DNA of 64,000 nt, from positions 947,764-1,011,763 of the forward strand of contig JAAXVL010000001.1 of the NCBI GenBank assembly GCA_013335535.1, given 5' to 3'. The notes below the pieces were generated by a model, which was not told the origin of the DNA, ran no database searches, and saw nothing but the letters and a program-made list of their open reading frames with translations. Positions within the stretch are counted from its first letter, which is position 1. Every line of letters begins with the position of its first letter. The stretch comes from Azonexaceae bacterium. Lineage in GTDB: Bacteria; Pseudomonadota; Gammaproteobacteria; Burkholderiales; Rhodocyclaceae. Of the stretch, positions 8,858 through 17,877 are shown piece by piece. The position numbers and the translations under genes were made by a program.

Positions 8858-10296
8858 ACGTCAGAAAATTTATCGCCGCCAATGCAAGGGATGCCTTGCG
8901 GAAGGTTAAGGAGACGCTAGGTAACGACGCGATCATACTTTCCAATCGCGGTGTGCCTGGCGGCGTCGAGATTATGGCAGTAGCGGCACGGGATATGGCA
9001 ATGATTGTTCCTACATCGGTAGGAGAGCGTGCTGTGCCTGAACGGGCAGTGATGGATAGCCATCCCGATGATGACTATCGCGTGGCACTGAGTTCGGCGC
9101 GAGCGAGAATTTCTCAGCCTCCACAGCCGACCGTGGTCCCGTCGCCAGCTCCTTTGCAACGCCAGATGCATCCTCAGAAGCCATTGTCAGCTTCAGTCAA
9201 TGCAGGAATACCTCGAACCGGGGCATTGCGGCAGATGGAAAATAATCGACTAAGTTCGTCGAGCGTCGCACCAACGAGAGCTGCACCGGTTGCGTCTCCA
9301 GCGGCTACTACACCAGCCCCCTCTGCCCGGCGAGGAGAAGCTGAAGTCGTTCCAATGGAGGTGATGGACGAAATCCGTTCACTGCGCAAAATTGTCGAGC
9401 AGCATCTGGCTGGTTTTGCATGGGGGGAAGCTGCCCGCTCAGAGCCTGTAAAGACCGATATTTTGCGCCAGCTGCTTGATGCGGGATTTTCTCCGCAGTT
9501 CTCTCGCGAGTTACTTGTTGACCTGCCGCGCGAAATGAATGGGCAAGAGGCGATGGCTTGGGTCAAGGGGGCGGCTGATCGTTCGCTCCTTACGATTGGT
9601 AATGAAAATGATATCGTTGATCGGGGAGGCGTTTACGCGCTTGTTGGTCCGACTGGCGTAGGGAAGACGACGACGACAGCCAAGCTGGCGGCGCGTTGTG
9701 TGCTACGCCATGGGCCAAGCAAGGTTGCACTCGTGACTACCGATGGATATCGGATTGGCGCCCATGAGCAACTGCGTATTTATGGTCGTATTCTTGGTGT
9801 GTCGGTTCACTTGGTCAAGGACGCCAATGAGCTCCGCCAGACCCTGACGGAGCTCCAGCACAAACACATGGTGCTCATTGATACGATGGGGATGAGCCAG
9901 CGAGATAAACTGGTGCCAGAGTTGACCGATATGCTTGCCGGATGCGATGTTCAGCGCTTGTTGTTGCTGAACTCCACTTCCCGTGGAGATACTCTGGATG
10001 ACGTTGTGCGAGCCTATGCAGGTGAGACATTGGCCGGATGCATCCTGACTAAAATTGATGAGGCAGCCAGCCTGGCGACAGTACTGGACGTCATCATGCG
10101 CCACGGACTGAAACTCCAGTATGTTTCCAATGGGCAACGAGTGCCTGAAGATCTGCATCTGCCCAATCGCAGCTATCTCTTGCATCGTGCGTTCAAGGAC
10201 GTTCCGGAAAGCTCTCCTCACAAATTCGATGGTCTTGAACCCGGGTTAATGATGGCAAGTGCCGGCATGGTCGCGGTTGGGGGCAGTCGTGGCTGA
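8854..10296 (+). CDS. flhF: FlhF, SRP-type GTPase for flagellar placement
   Basis: 480 residues: a short basic N-terminus (MNVRKFIAANARDALRKVKE), a Pro/Ala-rich linker to about residue 170, then the NG GTPase domain with G1 GPTGVGKTTTTAKL near residue 264, TTDGYRIGA, a G3-like DTMGMSQRD and G4 TKID. FlhF sets the number and polar position of flagella together with FlhG. The linker is low complexity and unlikely to be folded. It overlaps both flhA and flhG. Confidence 0.96.
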   Translation: MNVRKFIAANARDALRKVKETLGNDAIILSNRGVPGGVEIMAVAARDMAMIVPTSVGERAVPERAVMDSHPDDDYRVALSSARARISQPPQPTVVPSPAPLQRQMHPQKPLSASVNAGIPRTGALRQMENNRLSSSSVAPTRAAPVASPAATTPAPSARRGEAEVVPMEVMDEIRSLRKIVEQHLAGFAWGEAARSEPVKTDILRQLLDAGFSPQFSRELLVDLPREMNGQEAMAWVKGAADRSLLTIGNENDIVDRGGVYALVGPTGVGKTTTTAKLAARCVLRHGPSKVALVTTDGYRIGAHEQLRIYGRILGVSVHLVKDANELRQTLTELQHKHMVLIDTMGMSQRDKLVPELTDMLAGCDVQRLLLLNSTSRGDTLDDVVRAYAGETLAGCILTKIDEAASLATVLDVIMRHGLKLQYVSNGQRVPEDLHLPNRSYLLHRAFKDVPESSPHKFDGLEPGLMMASAGMVAVGGSRG

Positions 10297-11179
10297 CTTT
10301 CGTGTTGATCAAGCGGCAGGATTGCGTCGCCTGCTGGGCGGTGGACAGCAGTTGCAGGTCATCACATTTGTTGCAGGCTGTGATGGAGTCGGACGCAGTG
10401 TGGCCGTAGCTAATATCGGCGTTGCCTTGGCGCGCCAAGGCAAAGAGGTTTTGATTATTGATGAGCACGCATCTGGTGACGATATTGCGTCTACTTTCGG
10501 TATGCAGGCTCGGCATGATCTATTGAATGTGGTTCAGCGCGAAATGTTGCTTTCGCAAGTCTTGCTTCAGCCTATGCTGGGATTACGGGTTCTGCCGGCA
10601 GCTCGGGCTGCAAGAAAACTGGGGCGGCTATCGCTGCCGCAGCAGCAGACCTTGCTGGATGCCATGTCAGGCCTCGAAAGGCCGATCGATGTCATCCTTG
10701 TTGATGCCAGCATTGCCCATCCGAACGGTTTTTCGCCATTTGGGCTGGTGTCACAGGAAGCGGTTGTGGTGCTTTCTGGGAGTAGCTCCTCGATCACTGA
10801 GGCATATTCGCTCATCAAAAAAGTGAGCCATGCTTTTTCGCGGAAGCATTTCCGTATTTTGGTGAACAAGGTTCGTAGTTACGCCGATGCGCGCTCGATT
10901 TTTGAGAACATTGCACAAGTTGCCGCTCAGCGGGGTGTGGCGCGCCTCGATTTTGCTGGAGCTATTCCGCTTGATGAAGCCCTGCGCCAGTCGGCTCAGC
11001 TATGTCGTCCAGTACTGCTGCAAGCGCCCGATTCGGCTTCAGCTGTGGCGTTCCGGGATATTGCATCGGATATGTTGTATTGGCAGCGTAGTGAGTGCGA
11101 AGCTGCAGGTGTCGGCCAGTTCATGCAGCAACTGTTACACTTAAGCCAACGAATAACCCCTAACGTACTACGAGCCTGA
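10289..11179 (+). CDS. flhG: FlhG/FleN, MinD-like flagellar number regulator with altered P-loop
   Basis: 296 residues from GTG 10289, which follows GGGGGC at 10279-10284 and gives the family N-terminus MADFRVDQAAGLRRLL; the open frame extends to a GTG at 10259 without support. MinD-family elements are present (LIIDEHASGDD, ILVDASI), but the deviant Walker A is GCDGVGRS (residues 30-37) instead of KGGVGKT, so both lysines are replaced. The N-terminal DQAAGLRRL segment is the FlhF-activating motif of FlhG. Nucleotide binding may be weak or different. It overlaps flhF by eight bases and fliA by one. Confidence 0.93.
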   Translation: MADFRVDQAAGLRRLLGGGQQLQVITFVAGCDGVGRSVAVANIGVALARQGKEVLIIDEHASGDDIASTFGMQARHDLLNVVQREMLLSQVLLQPMLGLRVLPAARAARKLGRLSLPQQQTLLDAMSGLERPIDVILVDASIAHPNGFSPFGLVSQEAVVVLSGSSSSITEAYSLIKKVSHAFSRKHFRILVNKVRSYADARSIFENIAQVAAQRGVARLDFAGAIPLDEALRQSAQLCRPVLLQAPDSASAVAFRDIASDMLYWQRSECEAAGVGQFMQQLLHLSQRITPNVLRA

Positions 11180-11931
11180 TGTATACCGCTGCCGGGCAGC
11201 CAGATAGGGATCAGCTGGTTCAGCGCTTTGCTCCGCTGGTGAAGCGTATCGCCTATCATCTTATGGCGCGCCTGCCGCCCAGTGTCCAGTTTGATGATCT
11301 GGTACAGAACGGTATGCTTGGTTTGCTTGACGCAATTGACCGGTATCAGGAAGGGTTTGGGGCGCAGTTCGAAACTTATGCAACGCAACGCATCCGCGGC
11401 GCAATGTTGGATGGCCTGCGGGAAAACGATTGGTTACCTCGTAATTTGCGCCGGGAGTTGCGGCGGATCGAAGCGACGATCAACCAACTCGAGCACGAAC
11501 ATGGGCGCGCACCCTCAGAAAAGGAGCTGGCTGATGCGCTGGGTATGTCATTGGCTGATTACCAAAGAACGCTTCAGGATGCACGCGGCCATCAGATAGT
11601 CTATTACGAAGATTTTTCCGGTACAGATGACGAGGATTTCCTCGAGCGGCACTTTACTGATAACGATGCCGATCCAGCGAGCATTCTGGAAGATCGAGGT
11701 ATCAAGGAGCAACTTGTATTGGCTATTGGCCTGTTGCCAGAGCGTGAAAAATTGATGATGGCTTTGTACTATGAGCAGGACTTGAATTTGAGGGAAATCG
11801 GCGAGGTCATGGGGGTTACCGAGTCTCGTATTTGTCAGCTGCATACTCAGGCAATAGCACGTCTCCGTAGCCGTATTGTTGGAGAGGTTCCCGCTGCCGC
11901 GAAACGTCGCAAGGAGAAGGCTGGTGGATAA
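11179..11931 (+). CDS. fliA: FliA, sigma-28 for late flagellar genes
   Basis: 250 residues with sigma-70 region 2 (FDDLVQNGMLGLLDAIDRY), region 3 (REL...PSEKELADALGMSLADYQ) and region 4 (LPEREKLMMALYYEQDLNLREIGEVMGVTESRICQLH). It directs transcription from TAAA-N15-GCCGATAA-type promoters, of which this window has good examples before flgM, flgK and fliC. It is held inactive by FlgM (13944-14222). The start overlaps the flhG stop (TGATG). Confidence 0.98.
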   Translation: MYTAAGQPDRDQLVQRFAPLVKRIAYHLMARLPPSVQFDDLVQNGMLGLLDAIDRYQEGFGAQFETYATQRIRGAMLDGLRENDWLPRNLRRELRRIEATINQLEHEHGRAPSEKELADALGMSLADYQRTLQDARGHQIVYYEDFSGTDDEDFLERHFTDNDADPASILEDRGIKEQLVLAIGLLPEREKLMMALYYEQDLNLREIGEVMGVTESRICQLHTQAIARLRSRIVGEVPAAAKRRKEKAGG

Positions 11932-12664
11932 GATCAGCCTGGCTGGCCTCGCAATCAGCATCATTGCGATCATCGGTGGTCAGTATCTTGAGGGCGGCAG
12001 CATTGGCTCCCTTGTTCAGCCAACAGCCTTGTTGATCGTGCTCGGTGGCACCCTGGGGGCTGTGTTGCTGCAGAGTCCGATTCACATCTTCAAGCGGGGA
12101 ATGAAGATGGCAAAGTGGGTTTGGATCCCCCCTGTCATTGAGCAGAAGCGCTTGATAGAACAGATTCTTAACTGGAGCCAGATGTCGCGTCGTGAGGGCT
12201 TGCTTGCGTTGGAGAATTATATTCCGGGCATAAAGGACGAGTTCGCACGCAAGGGGCTTCAACTCCTTGTTGATGGCGCAGATCCGGAGAGAATCAGGGA
12301 GTTGCTTGAGGTCGAAATAGGTACCTTTGAAGATGAGTGGCGCCAGTCGGCAAAAATATGGGATGCGGCAGGCGGCTATTCCCCGACGATAGGGATTCTG
12401 GGGGCCGTGATGGGGCTGATTCACGTCATGGAAAACTTGTCTGACCCAACCAAGCTTGGCGGTGGGATCGCGGTCGCTTTCGTCGCAACAATTTATGGTG
12501 TGGGCTTGGCCAACCTTGTCTATTTGCCCATTGCGGCCAAGCTCAAATATTACGTGACGCGCATGGTTTCATCACGCGAAATGCTGGTTGACGGTCTGGT
12601 TGGTATTGCCGTCGGTGACAATCCCCGGATCATTGAGGGGCGCCTAAAAGGCTATCTTCACTAA
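11924..12664 (+). CDS. motC: MotC, MotA-type stator subunit
   Basis: 246 residues from GTG 11924, preceded by AAGGAG at 11910-11915 and overlapping fliA by eight bases. It has four membrane segments, a central cytoplasmic region with the charged residues expected of MotA, and the IGILGAVMGLIHVMENLSDP stretch preceding the third segment. It forms the ion-channel stator with the next gene. Position directly after fliA matches the MotCD pair of Pseudomonas rather than the MotAB locus. Confidence 0.93.
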   Translation: MDKISLAGLAISIIAIIGGQYLEGGSIGSLVQPTALLIVLGGTLGAVLLQSPIHIFKRGMKMAKWVWIPPVIEQKRLIEQILNWSQMSRREGLLALENYIPGIKDEFARKGLQLLVDGADPERIRELLEVEIGTFEDEWRQSAKIWDAAGGYSPTIGILGAVMGLIHVMENLSDPTKLGGGIAVAFVATIYGVGLANLVYLPIAAKLKYYVTRMVSSREMLVDGLVGIAVGDNPRIIEGRLKGYLH

Positions 12665-13467
12665 TGGCTCGCAAGCGTCGCGAAGAGGAACATGAAAACC
12701 ATGAGCGCTGGCTGGTCTCCTACGCCGACTTCATCACCCTGTTATTTGCATTTTTCGTTGTTATGTATGCTGTTTCGTCTGTCAACGAGGGCAAGTACAA
12801 GGTGCTGTCCAACTCGCTGACGAACGCCTTCAACAACAAAACCGGGGAAACCGGTGGGCAGCCAGTAGCGGTTATTCAGGGAGCGCTCCCGATGCCTCCG
12901 CGGCCCGTGATCAAAGTTGAGAAGGTGCCCGAGACGGTCAAGAATGAGGCAAAAAAGGCCGAGCAACGGCAAAAGATGAAGAATGTGGCTGGCAGTATCA
13001 TGGAGGCGTTGCAACCGCTTGTAGCCGCAGGCAAGGTTCGACTGCTGGAGACAAGCCGTGGGGTGACTATCGAAATAAATGATAGCGTTCTTTTCTCTGC
13101 TGGTCAGGCGCGTCTTCAGCCTGCATCAATTAGCGCGATGGGTGTTATCGCGCAGGTCCTCGCCAATACGGATTATCCGATCACAATTGAGGGGCATACC
13201 GATAACGTCCCGATAGCTACCCCGCAATTTCCATCCAATTGGGAATTGTCTGCCATGCGAGCGACGACCGTGCTCAGGCTGTTCAACGAAGGGGGGGTAG
13301 GCGCCGAGCGACTTACGGCAATTGGTTATGGGGAAACCCGGCCCGTGGAGACGAATACAACACCTGAAGGGCGGGCCAGAAATCGCCGCGTCAGTGTCAT
13401 GATTGATTCAAATCGTCCGGAAGAGCCCACCGAGATAAACGAAGCGCCAAAGACAATTGGTCGCTGA
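12664..13467 (+). CDS. motD: MotD, MotB-type stator subunit
   Basis: 267 residues. A short basic N-terminus leads to one membrane helix with YADFITLLFAFFVVMYAVSS, where Asp22 is the ion-carrying acid of MotB proteins. A linker is followed by an OmpA-type peptidoglycan-binding domain (about 135-250; TIEGHTDNVPI and GYGETRPVE...NRRVSVMI). It overlaps motC by one base. Flagellar torque generator anchored to the cell wall. Confidence 0.95.
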   Translation: MARKRREEEHENHERWLVSYADFITLLFAFFVVMYAVSSVNEGKYKVLSNSLTNAFNNKTGETGGQPVAVIQGALPMPPRPVIKVEKVPETVKNEAKKAEQRQKMKNVAGSIMEALQPLVAAGKVRLLETSRGVTIEINDSVLFSAGQARLQPASISAMGVIAQVLANTDYPITIEGHTDNVPIATPQFPSNWELSAMRATTVLRLFNEGGVGAERLTAIGYGETRPVETNTTPEGRARNRRVSVMIDSNRPEEPTEINEAPKTIGR

Positions 13468-13485
13468 TCTGGGTGGTTTTAAAAC

Positions 13486-13944
13486 TTAAGCTGAGTCGAT
13501 AATTCGACTGCCTGTGCTCATGGCGGCTTGGCCGCTGCTGCTATATAGCGATTGGTCAGCTTGGCTATTTGTCAGTATGGAAAGCGCCTCGCTGGTTTTC
13601 TGATGAAGCACATTGATCAGATTTCCATTTAGCTCGTTTATTCCACGGGCTTCGCGCGCCTCTTTCAGCAAGCTCTCCCAGAGCATGAGTGACTCGGTTT
13701 CCTGTGGGTGCACCGAAAACCATTCCTGCATGTCAATGGTGATCTGATCGCTCTTTGAAAGGGCGCGTGCGCGCTCTGCTCCTGCTTGATTCAGGCATTC
13801 AACCAACGACAGCTTTTCGATGTTAACTTCTGCCAAACCATCCGTTTTGCCGGAACGCAAAATTTCCTGCTCGCGCAGTAGCGCGTTTCGAAAGCGCGTG
13901 ACCAACTCGGCTTCCCGCTTTAGTAGTGTTGCTGCGACGGTCAT
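13486..13944 (-). CDS. flgN: FlgN, chaperone for FlgK and FlgL
   Basis: 152 residues, largely helical, with the FlgN-type N-terminal helical hairpin (LLKREAELVTRFRNALLREQEIL) and the later RGINELNGNLIN(V/Y) region. FlgN holds hook-filament junction proteins unfolded for export. It overlaps flgM by four bases (ATGA) and is transcribed with it from the sigma-28 promoter at 14258-14284. It converges with motD across an 18-bp gap. Confidence 0.9.
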   Translation of the reverse strand: MTVAATLLKREAELVTRFRNALLREQEILRSGKTDGLAEVNIEKLSLVECLNQAGAERARALSKSDQITIDMQEWFSVHPQETESLMLWESLLKEAREARGINELNGNLINVLHQKTSEALSILTNSQADQSLYSSSGQAAMSTGSRIIDSA

Positions 13945-14222
13945 CAGGCCTTACGTTGAGAATCAAGCAGGTCGCGGGCAGACTGGATGAGTCCTTCGGC
14001 GATTGCTTCTGGATTAACCTTGAAGCGGCCTTGGGAGATGGCTTCCTTGATCTCCTGGATGCGCGCGGCATTGACCGGCGGTTTCTCGCTGCTTTGCAAG
14101 GTTCCGGCGAGCTGGCTCAGACTCACTGATTCAGCGGTCGTTGCAGTTTCTTGAGGTGAGCGGCTGACCGGGCGTTGTGTCACTGGCGCCGTGCCAAGCT
14201 TGTATGTGCTGTCTATTTTCAT
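13944..14222 (-). CDS. flgM: FlgM, anti-sigma-28 factor
   Basis: 92 residues with the C-terminal FliA-binding region VNAARIQEIKEAISQGRFKVNPEAIAEGLI. The N-terminus is polar and probably disordered, as needed for secretion through the hook. It binds FliA until the hook is finished, then is exported. Its own promoter is an excellent sigma-28 site, so FliA drives production of its own inhibitor. Confidence 0.96.
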   Translation of the reverse strand: MKIDSTYKLGTAPVTQRPVSRSPQETATTAESVSLSQLAGTLQSSEKPPVNAARIQEIKEAISQGRFKVNPEAIAEGLIQSARDLLDSQRKA

Positions 14223-14257
14223 GATGTGGCTCGCAATGCTTTTTGATCTTATACGGT

Positions 14258-14284
14258 ATATCGGCCGTTAATGCCGAAACTTTA
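14258..14284 (-). promoter_or_regulatory. Sigma-28 (FliA) promoter of flgM-flgN
   Basis: On the minus strand: TAAAGTTT (14277-14284), an 11-base spacer, then GCCGATAT (14258-14265). This differs from the E. coli FliA consensus at one base only. It lies between the flgA stop and the flgM start, 36 bases from the ATG. Confidence 0.92.
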
Positions 14285-14286
14285 GC

Positions 14287-14964
14287 TCAAAATTCGACTT
14301 CCACGGTGCTGTCTGCTTGGGCCGTGCCAGTTATTGTCTGTCCGGAGTTCATACGAATTTGCGCGGGCTGCCCGATAGCTGCATTGTTGATCGCTTTACC
14401 TTCTGCGCTGACGGAGAAGCCGTTGCCTTTCGAAATTACCCGTACGGTTTGGCCTTGTCGGATGACTATTGGGGCTACTAGCTGGTCGAAGCGTATGGTC
14501 TGGCCAGCTCCCAGTGAATTGCGAACAGTTTTTCCGACTACGCCAGACGGGTCGCTGGCCACGCCAGCTGGAAAATGGGAGACATCCCCGCTTAGTGTGA
14601 CCAAGTCGGATTCCTTGATCACTTGACCGGCAATTAGTGGTCGGCTAGTCGTGACATAGTTGCCGGCCACGGCAATTTGAGCCGGTACTAGAACCGTCCA
14701 GCTATTTGGCGACAAGCAACGAACGCCGATGTGGGTTCGTCCGATAATTTTGCTGCCTTGCGGGGTAAATGCCTCAAGCGCGGAGCAGGGCGAGAGTCTG
14801 CTGGCATCAATCTGCCCCATTGTGATCGTGGTTTTGCCGGCAAGGCTTTTCGTTTGCAGACGAATGTGTTGTTCGGCTGTATCGAGAATTGTCGCCGAGT
14901 CTGCGGCAAGGGCGAGTAGGCCATGGGTTAACAACCAAGGCAGGGCGAGGAAGCGCATGGACAT
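14287..14964 (-). CDS. flgA: FlgA, P-ring assembly chaperone
   Basis: 225 residues with a signal peptide (LALPWLLTHGLLALA), a middle beta region and a C-terminal SAF-type domain (QTVRVISKGNGFSVSAEGKAINNAAIGQPAQIRMNSG region). FlgA acts in the periplasm to help FlgI polymerise. ATG 14958, two codons downstream, is an alternative start. It is divergent from flgB across a 94-bp region holding a sigma-54 promoter that faces flgB. Confidence 0.94.
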   Translation of the reverse strand: MSMRFLALPWLLTHGLLALAADSATILDTAEQHIRLQTKSLAGKTTITMGQIDASRLSPCSALEAFTPQGSKIIGRTHIGVRCLSPNSWTVLVPAQIAVAGNYVTTSRPLIAGQVIKESDLVTLSGDVSHFPAGVASDPSGVVGKTVRNSLGAGQTIRFDQLVAPIVIRQGQTVRVISKGNGFSVSAEGKAINNAAIGQPAQIRMNSGQTITGTAQADSTVEVEF

Positions 14965-15012
14965 AGATGCATTTTGCCCTATTGAGACGGCAATGGCTCG
15001 CTAATTTATCAA

Positions 15013-15028
15013 TGGCATGAACTATGCT
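15013..15028 (+). promoter_or_regulatory. Sigma-54 promoter of the flgB operon
   Basis: TGGCATGAACTATGCT matches the sigma-54 pattern TGGCACG-N4-TTGCW with GG and GC exactly ten bases apart. Transcription would begin about 12 bases after the GC, near 15039, and reach the flgB ATG at 15059. The open reading frame that starts at 15017 lies inside this promoter, which rules that start out. Confidence 0.88.
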
Positions 15029-15058
15029 TTTGATGGACATCGATTGTTGGAGTTGACG

Positions 15059-15469
15059 ATGTCAAACATAGCCCAAAATTTCTCGGTTCTAAGCAAGGCG
15101 CTCGATTTGCGTAGCCAGCGCCATCAGGTGCTGGCATCGAATATTGCCAATGCCGATACCCCGAATTTCAAGGCTCGCGATATTGATTTCAAGTCGGCAA
15201 TGCAGAACGCCTTGGCAGGTCGTGCCGACGCTGGGGCGTTGAGCATGGCGGTGACGTCCGGCGCACATCAGCGGGGAAATGGAATGAGCGGACCTGGCGC
15301 TTTGCAATATCGAACAGAGACTCAGTCTGCTGTTGATGGCAACACGGTTGATATGGATGTCGAGCGCGCTCAGATTACCGATAACGCCCTCCAGTACCAG
15401 ATTCTTACCCAATTTATCAGCAACAAGTTCCAGAGCCTGCGTAGTGCGATGGCTTCCAGCCAGAGCTAG
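15059..15469 (+). CDS. flgB: FlgB, proximal rod protein
   Basis: 136 residues from ATG 15059 (preceded by GGAG at 15049-15052): N-terminal rod motif LDLRSQRHQVLASNIANADTPNFKARDI and a C-terminal helix (VDMDVERAQITDNALQYQ). It forms the cell-proximal rod with FlgC, FlgF and FliE. First gene of the flgBCDEFGHIJKL run; transcription is predicted from the sigma-54 element just upstream. Confidence 0.97.
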   Translation: MSNIAQNFSVLSKALDLRSQRHQVLASNIANADTPNFKARDIDFKSAMQNALAGRADAGALSMAVTSGAHQRGNGMSGPGALQYRTETQSAVDGNTVDMDVERAQITDNALQYQILTQFISNKFQSLRSAMASSQS

Positions 15470-15480
15470 GGAGAGTTTGA

Positions 15481-15891
15481 ATGAGCTTGTTTAACGTTTT
15501 TCAGGTGTCTTCAAGCGCGATGACGGCGCAGTCGATGCGACTCAATGCGGTGGCTTCCAATCTGGCTAATGCCGACAGTATCGTCTCATCGGATGGCAAG
15601 CCTTACAAGGCCAAGCAGGTCGTGTTTGAAGCGACACCTATGGGCGGTGCTGGCGATATTTCGAAAGGTGTACGCGTGCGCCAGGTGGTTGATGATGCAT
15701 CACCTCCGCGTGTGGTGTACGACCCAAAGAATCCGGCGGCCGATGAAAAAGGCTACGTCAGCTTCCCGAATGTCAATGTGGTCGAAGAAATGACCAACAT
15801 GATTTCTGCCTCGCGTTCGTATCAGACGAATGTCGAGGTGATGAATACCGCAAAAACCATGATGCTGCGTACCTTGCAGATCGGTCAATAA
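15481..15891 (+). CDS. flgC: FlgC, proximal rod protein
   Basis: 136 residues with the rod/hook N-terminus (SSAMTAQSMRLNAVASNLANADS) and the FlgC C-terminus (YVSFPNVNVVEEMTNMISASRSYQTNVEVMNTAKTMM region). Rod component. It follows flgB by 11 bp with GGGAGAG as ribosome site. Confidence 0.97.
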   Translation: MSLFNVFQVSSSAMTAQSMRLNAVASNLANADSIVSSDGKPYKAKQVVFEATPMGGAGDISKGVRVRQVVDDASPPRVVYDPKNPAADEKGYVSFPNVNVVEEMTNMISASRSYQTNVEVMNTAKTMMLRTLQIGQ

Positions 15892-15902
15892 GGAGACGAA
15901 TC

Positions 15903-16574
15903 ATGAGCAGCGTTACGAGTAATTCCACGGTGAACTCGGTTTTGCAGCAACTTTCAGAAAGCAAAACGTCGACGACCAGCGCAGCCGATCAACTGGGCGA
16001 CCGCTTCATGACCATGCTGGTTACCCAAATGCAGAATCAGGATCCGCTGAATCCGATGGATAACGCAGAAATTACCAGCCAATTGGCTCAGATCAATACC
16101 GTCAAGGGTATCGACAGCCTGAACAGCACATTGCAAAAACTGCTGACCTCCTACAGCGAGGCGCTCTCCATGCAGTCCTCCTCGCTGGTCGGCAAAAATG
16201 TCCTTGCCGCCGGCAATTCTCTGCCGCTTGGTGATAACGGTGCGTTGGGCGGGGTAAAGCTGGATGGCGATGCCGACAAGGTCAGCATCATCATCAGCGA
16301 TGCCAAGGGCGTCAAGGTAGCTCAGGAAGAACTGGGCGCGCAAAAGGCTGGCGTGATCGACTTTGTCTGGAATGGAAAAAATGCCGACGGAACCCGCCTA
16401 GGGAACGGAACTTACCAGTTCTCGGTGCAGGCCACTCAGGGCGCGAACAAGGTGACGGCGAAGGCACTTGAGGTTGGCACGGTATCTGCTCTTGTAAGAG
16501 GGCAGAACGGCTTTCAGCTTGAAATCCCGGGCACTGGCCTGGTCGATTTCAGCGCCGTCGAACAGATTTACTAA
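15903..16574 (+). CDS. flgD: FlgD, hook cap
   Basis: 223 residues. N-terminal FlgD motif DRFMTMLVTQMQNQDPLNPMDNAEITSQLAQI, then a FlgD Ig-like / tudor-like domain with VWNGKNADGTRLGNGTYQF. It caps the growing hook and is later discarded. Eleven bases follow flgC. Confidence 0.97.
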   Translation: MSSVTSNSTVNSVLQQLSESKTSTTSAADQLGDRFMTMLVTQMQNQDPLNPMDNAEITSQLAQINTVKGIDSLNSTLQKLLTSYSEALSMQSSSLVGKNVLAAGNSLPLGDNGALGGVKLDGDADKVSIIISDAKGVKVAQEELGAQKAGVIDFVWNGKNADGTRLGNGTYQFSVQATQGANKVTAKALEVGTVSALVRGQNGFQLEIPGTGLVDFSAVEQIY

Positions 16575-16595
16575 GATTGAGTCAAGGGGTACATC

Positions 16596-17846
16596 ATGGC
16601 ATTCCAACAAGGTTTGAGCGGTCTGAATTCCTCCTCCAAGGCGCTGGACGTAGCTGGCAATAACATTGCCAACGCATCCACCGTTGGTTTTAAGTCCTCG
16701 GCGACTCACTTCGCTGACGTTTATGGCGCGTCGCTGCAGGGTGGCGGGGGGTCGCAGATTGGTATTGGTTCAACGCTGGGTGCCGTGATGCAGCAATACA
16801 CGCAGGGCAATATCACGTCGACCAATAACCCGCTGGATATTGCGATCAACGGGACGGGCTTTTTTGGATTGACCCAGAATGGCTCAGTCAGCTATTCACG
16901 CAACGGCCAGTTCCACCTGGACAAGGATGGTTTCATCATCAACGACCAGAACCGCAAGTTGCTTGGTGTTCTCGCTGATTCGACCGGCAGTATTCCGCAG
17001 CAGCCGCCGACCGATCAACTCAAGGTTGATTTCGTGACCGGTACGCCGAATCCGACATCTGACGCTGCTGTGACGGCTAACTTGGACTCCCGTCAGTCTG
17101 CCCCTGCTCAAAGTCCATTCAATCCGGCTGATCCGGATACCTACAATAGTTCTACTGCAATGACGGTTTATGATTCCTTGGGGAATCCACACACCTTGTC
17201 CTACTATTTCCTAAAAGATACTTCCGTTGATCCCGTAACTACGTTGCCGAAGGTTAATACTTGGACGCTCTATACGCGTCTGGACGGCGCGGCGCCAACA
17301 GTGGCTGAAGCGGCGGGTACGGTAACTTTTAACTCGTCGGGTGTGCTGACTTCGTCGGGTTCGCTTGCCAAAACTTATAACGTAGCGACCGGCGCTGTCA
17401 GCCCCCTGACTTTCAATATTGATGTTTCAAATATGACCCAGTTCGGCAGCCCGTTCGCTGTCAACGACCTGACGCAGAACGGCTTTGCGCCGGGCAATCT
17501 GGCAGGTGTCAGCGTTTCGAAGGAGGGTATCGTCCAGGCCCGCTACGACAATGGTCAGACGCGCGATATCGGTCAGGTGGCTCTGTTCAACTTCCGCAAT
17601 CCGAATGGTCTTTCCTCTATCGGTAACAACCAGTGGTCGGAAACGGCCGATTCCGGTCAGCCGACCCCGGGTAATCCAAATACCGGTATTTTCGGTGTGC
17701 TGCAAGCCTCGGCAGTTGAGGAGTCGAACGTCGACCTGACGGCCGAGTTGGTCAATTTGATTGTCCAGCAGCGCAACTACCAGGCCAGCGCCCAGTCGAT
17801 CAAGACGCAGGACCAAATCCTGCAGACACTCGTGAATATTCGCTAA
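16596..17846 (+). CDS. flgE: FlgE, hook protein
   Basis: 416 residues. The N-terminus MAFQQGLSGLNSSSKALDVAGNNIANASTVGFK and C-terminus VDLTAELVNLIVQQRNYQASAQSIKTQDQILQTL are the D0 helices of hook proteins; the middle domains are Gly/Thr/Asn-rich. It polymerises into the universal joint. Length is normal. The downstream gap of 31 bp leads to flgF. Confidence 0.98.
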   Translation: MAFQQGLSGLNSSSKALDVAGNNIANASTVGFKSSATHFADVYGASLQGGGGSQIGIGSTLGAVMQQYTQGNITSTNNPLDIAINGTGFFGLTQNGSVSYSRNGQFHLDKDGFIINDQNRKLLGVLADSTGSIPQQPPTDQLKVDFVTGTPNPTSDAAVTANLDSRQSAPAQSPFNPADPDTYNSSTAMTVYDSLGNPHTLSYYFLKDTSVDPVTTLPKVNTWTLYTRLDGAAPTVAEAAGTVTFNSSGVLTSSGSLAKTYNVATGAVSPLTFNIDVSNMTQFGSPFAVNDLTQNGFAPGNLAGVSVSKEGIVQARYDNGQTRDIGQVALFNFRNPNGLSSIGNNQWSETADSGQPTPGNPNTGIFGVLQASAVEESNVDLTAELVNLIVQQRNYQASAQSIKTQDQILQTLVNIR

Positions 17847-17877
17847 TTTCGATTTTTGACCTTTTTTCGAGTTCACC

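Noticed and set aside
15017..15058. Upstream in-frame start for flgB
   Set aside because: The ATG lies inside the sigma-54 promoter, before the predicted transcription start, and the extra 14 residues are absent from the FlgB pattern.
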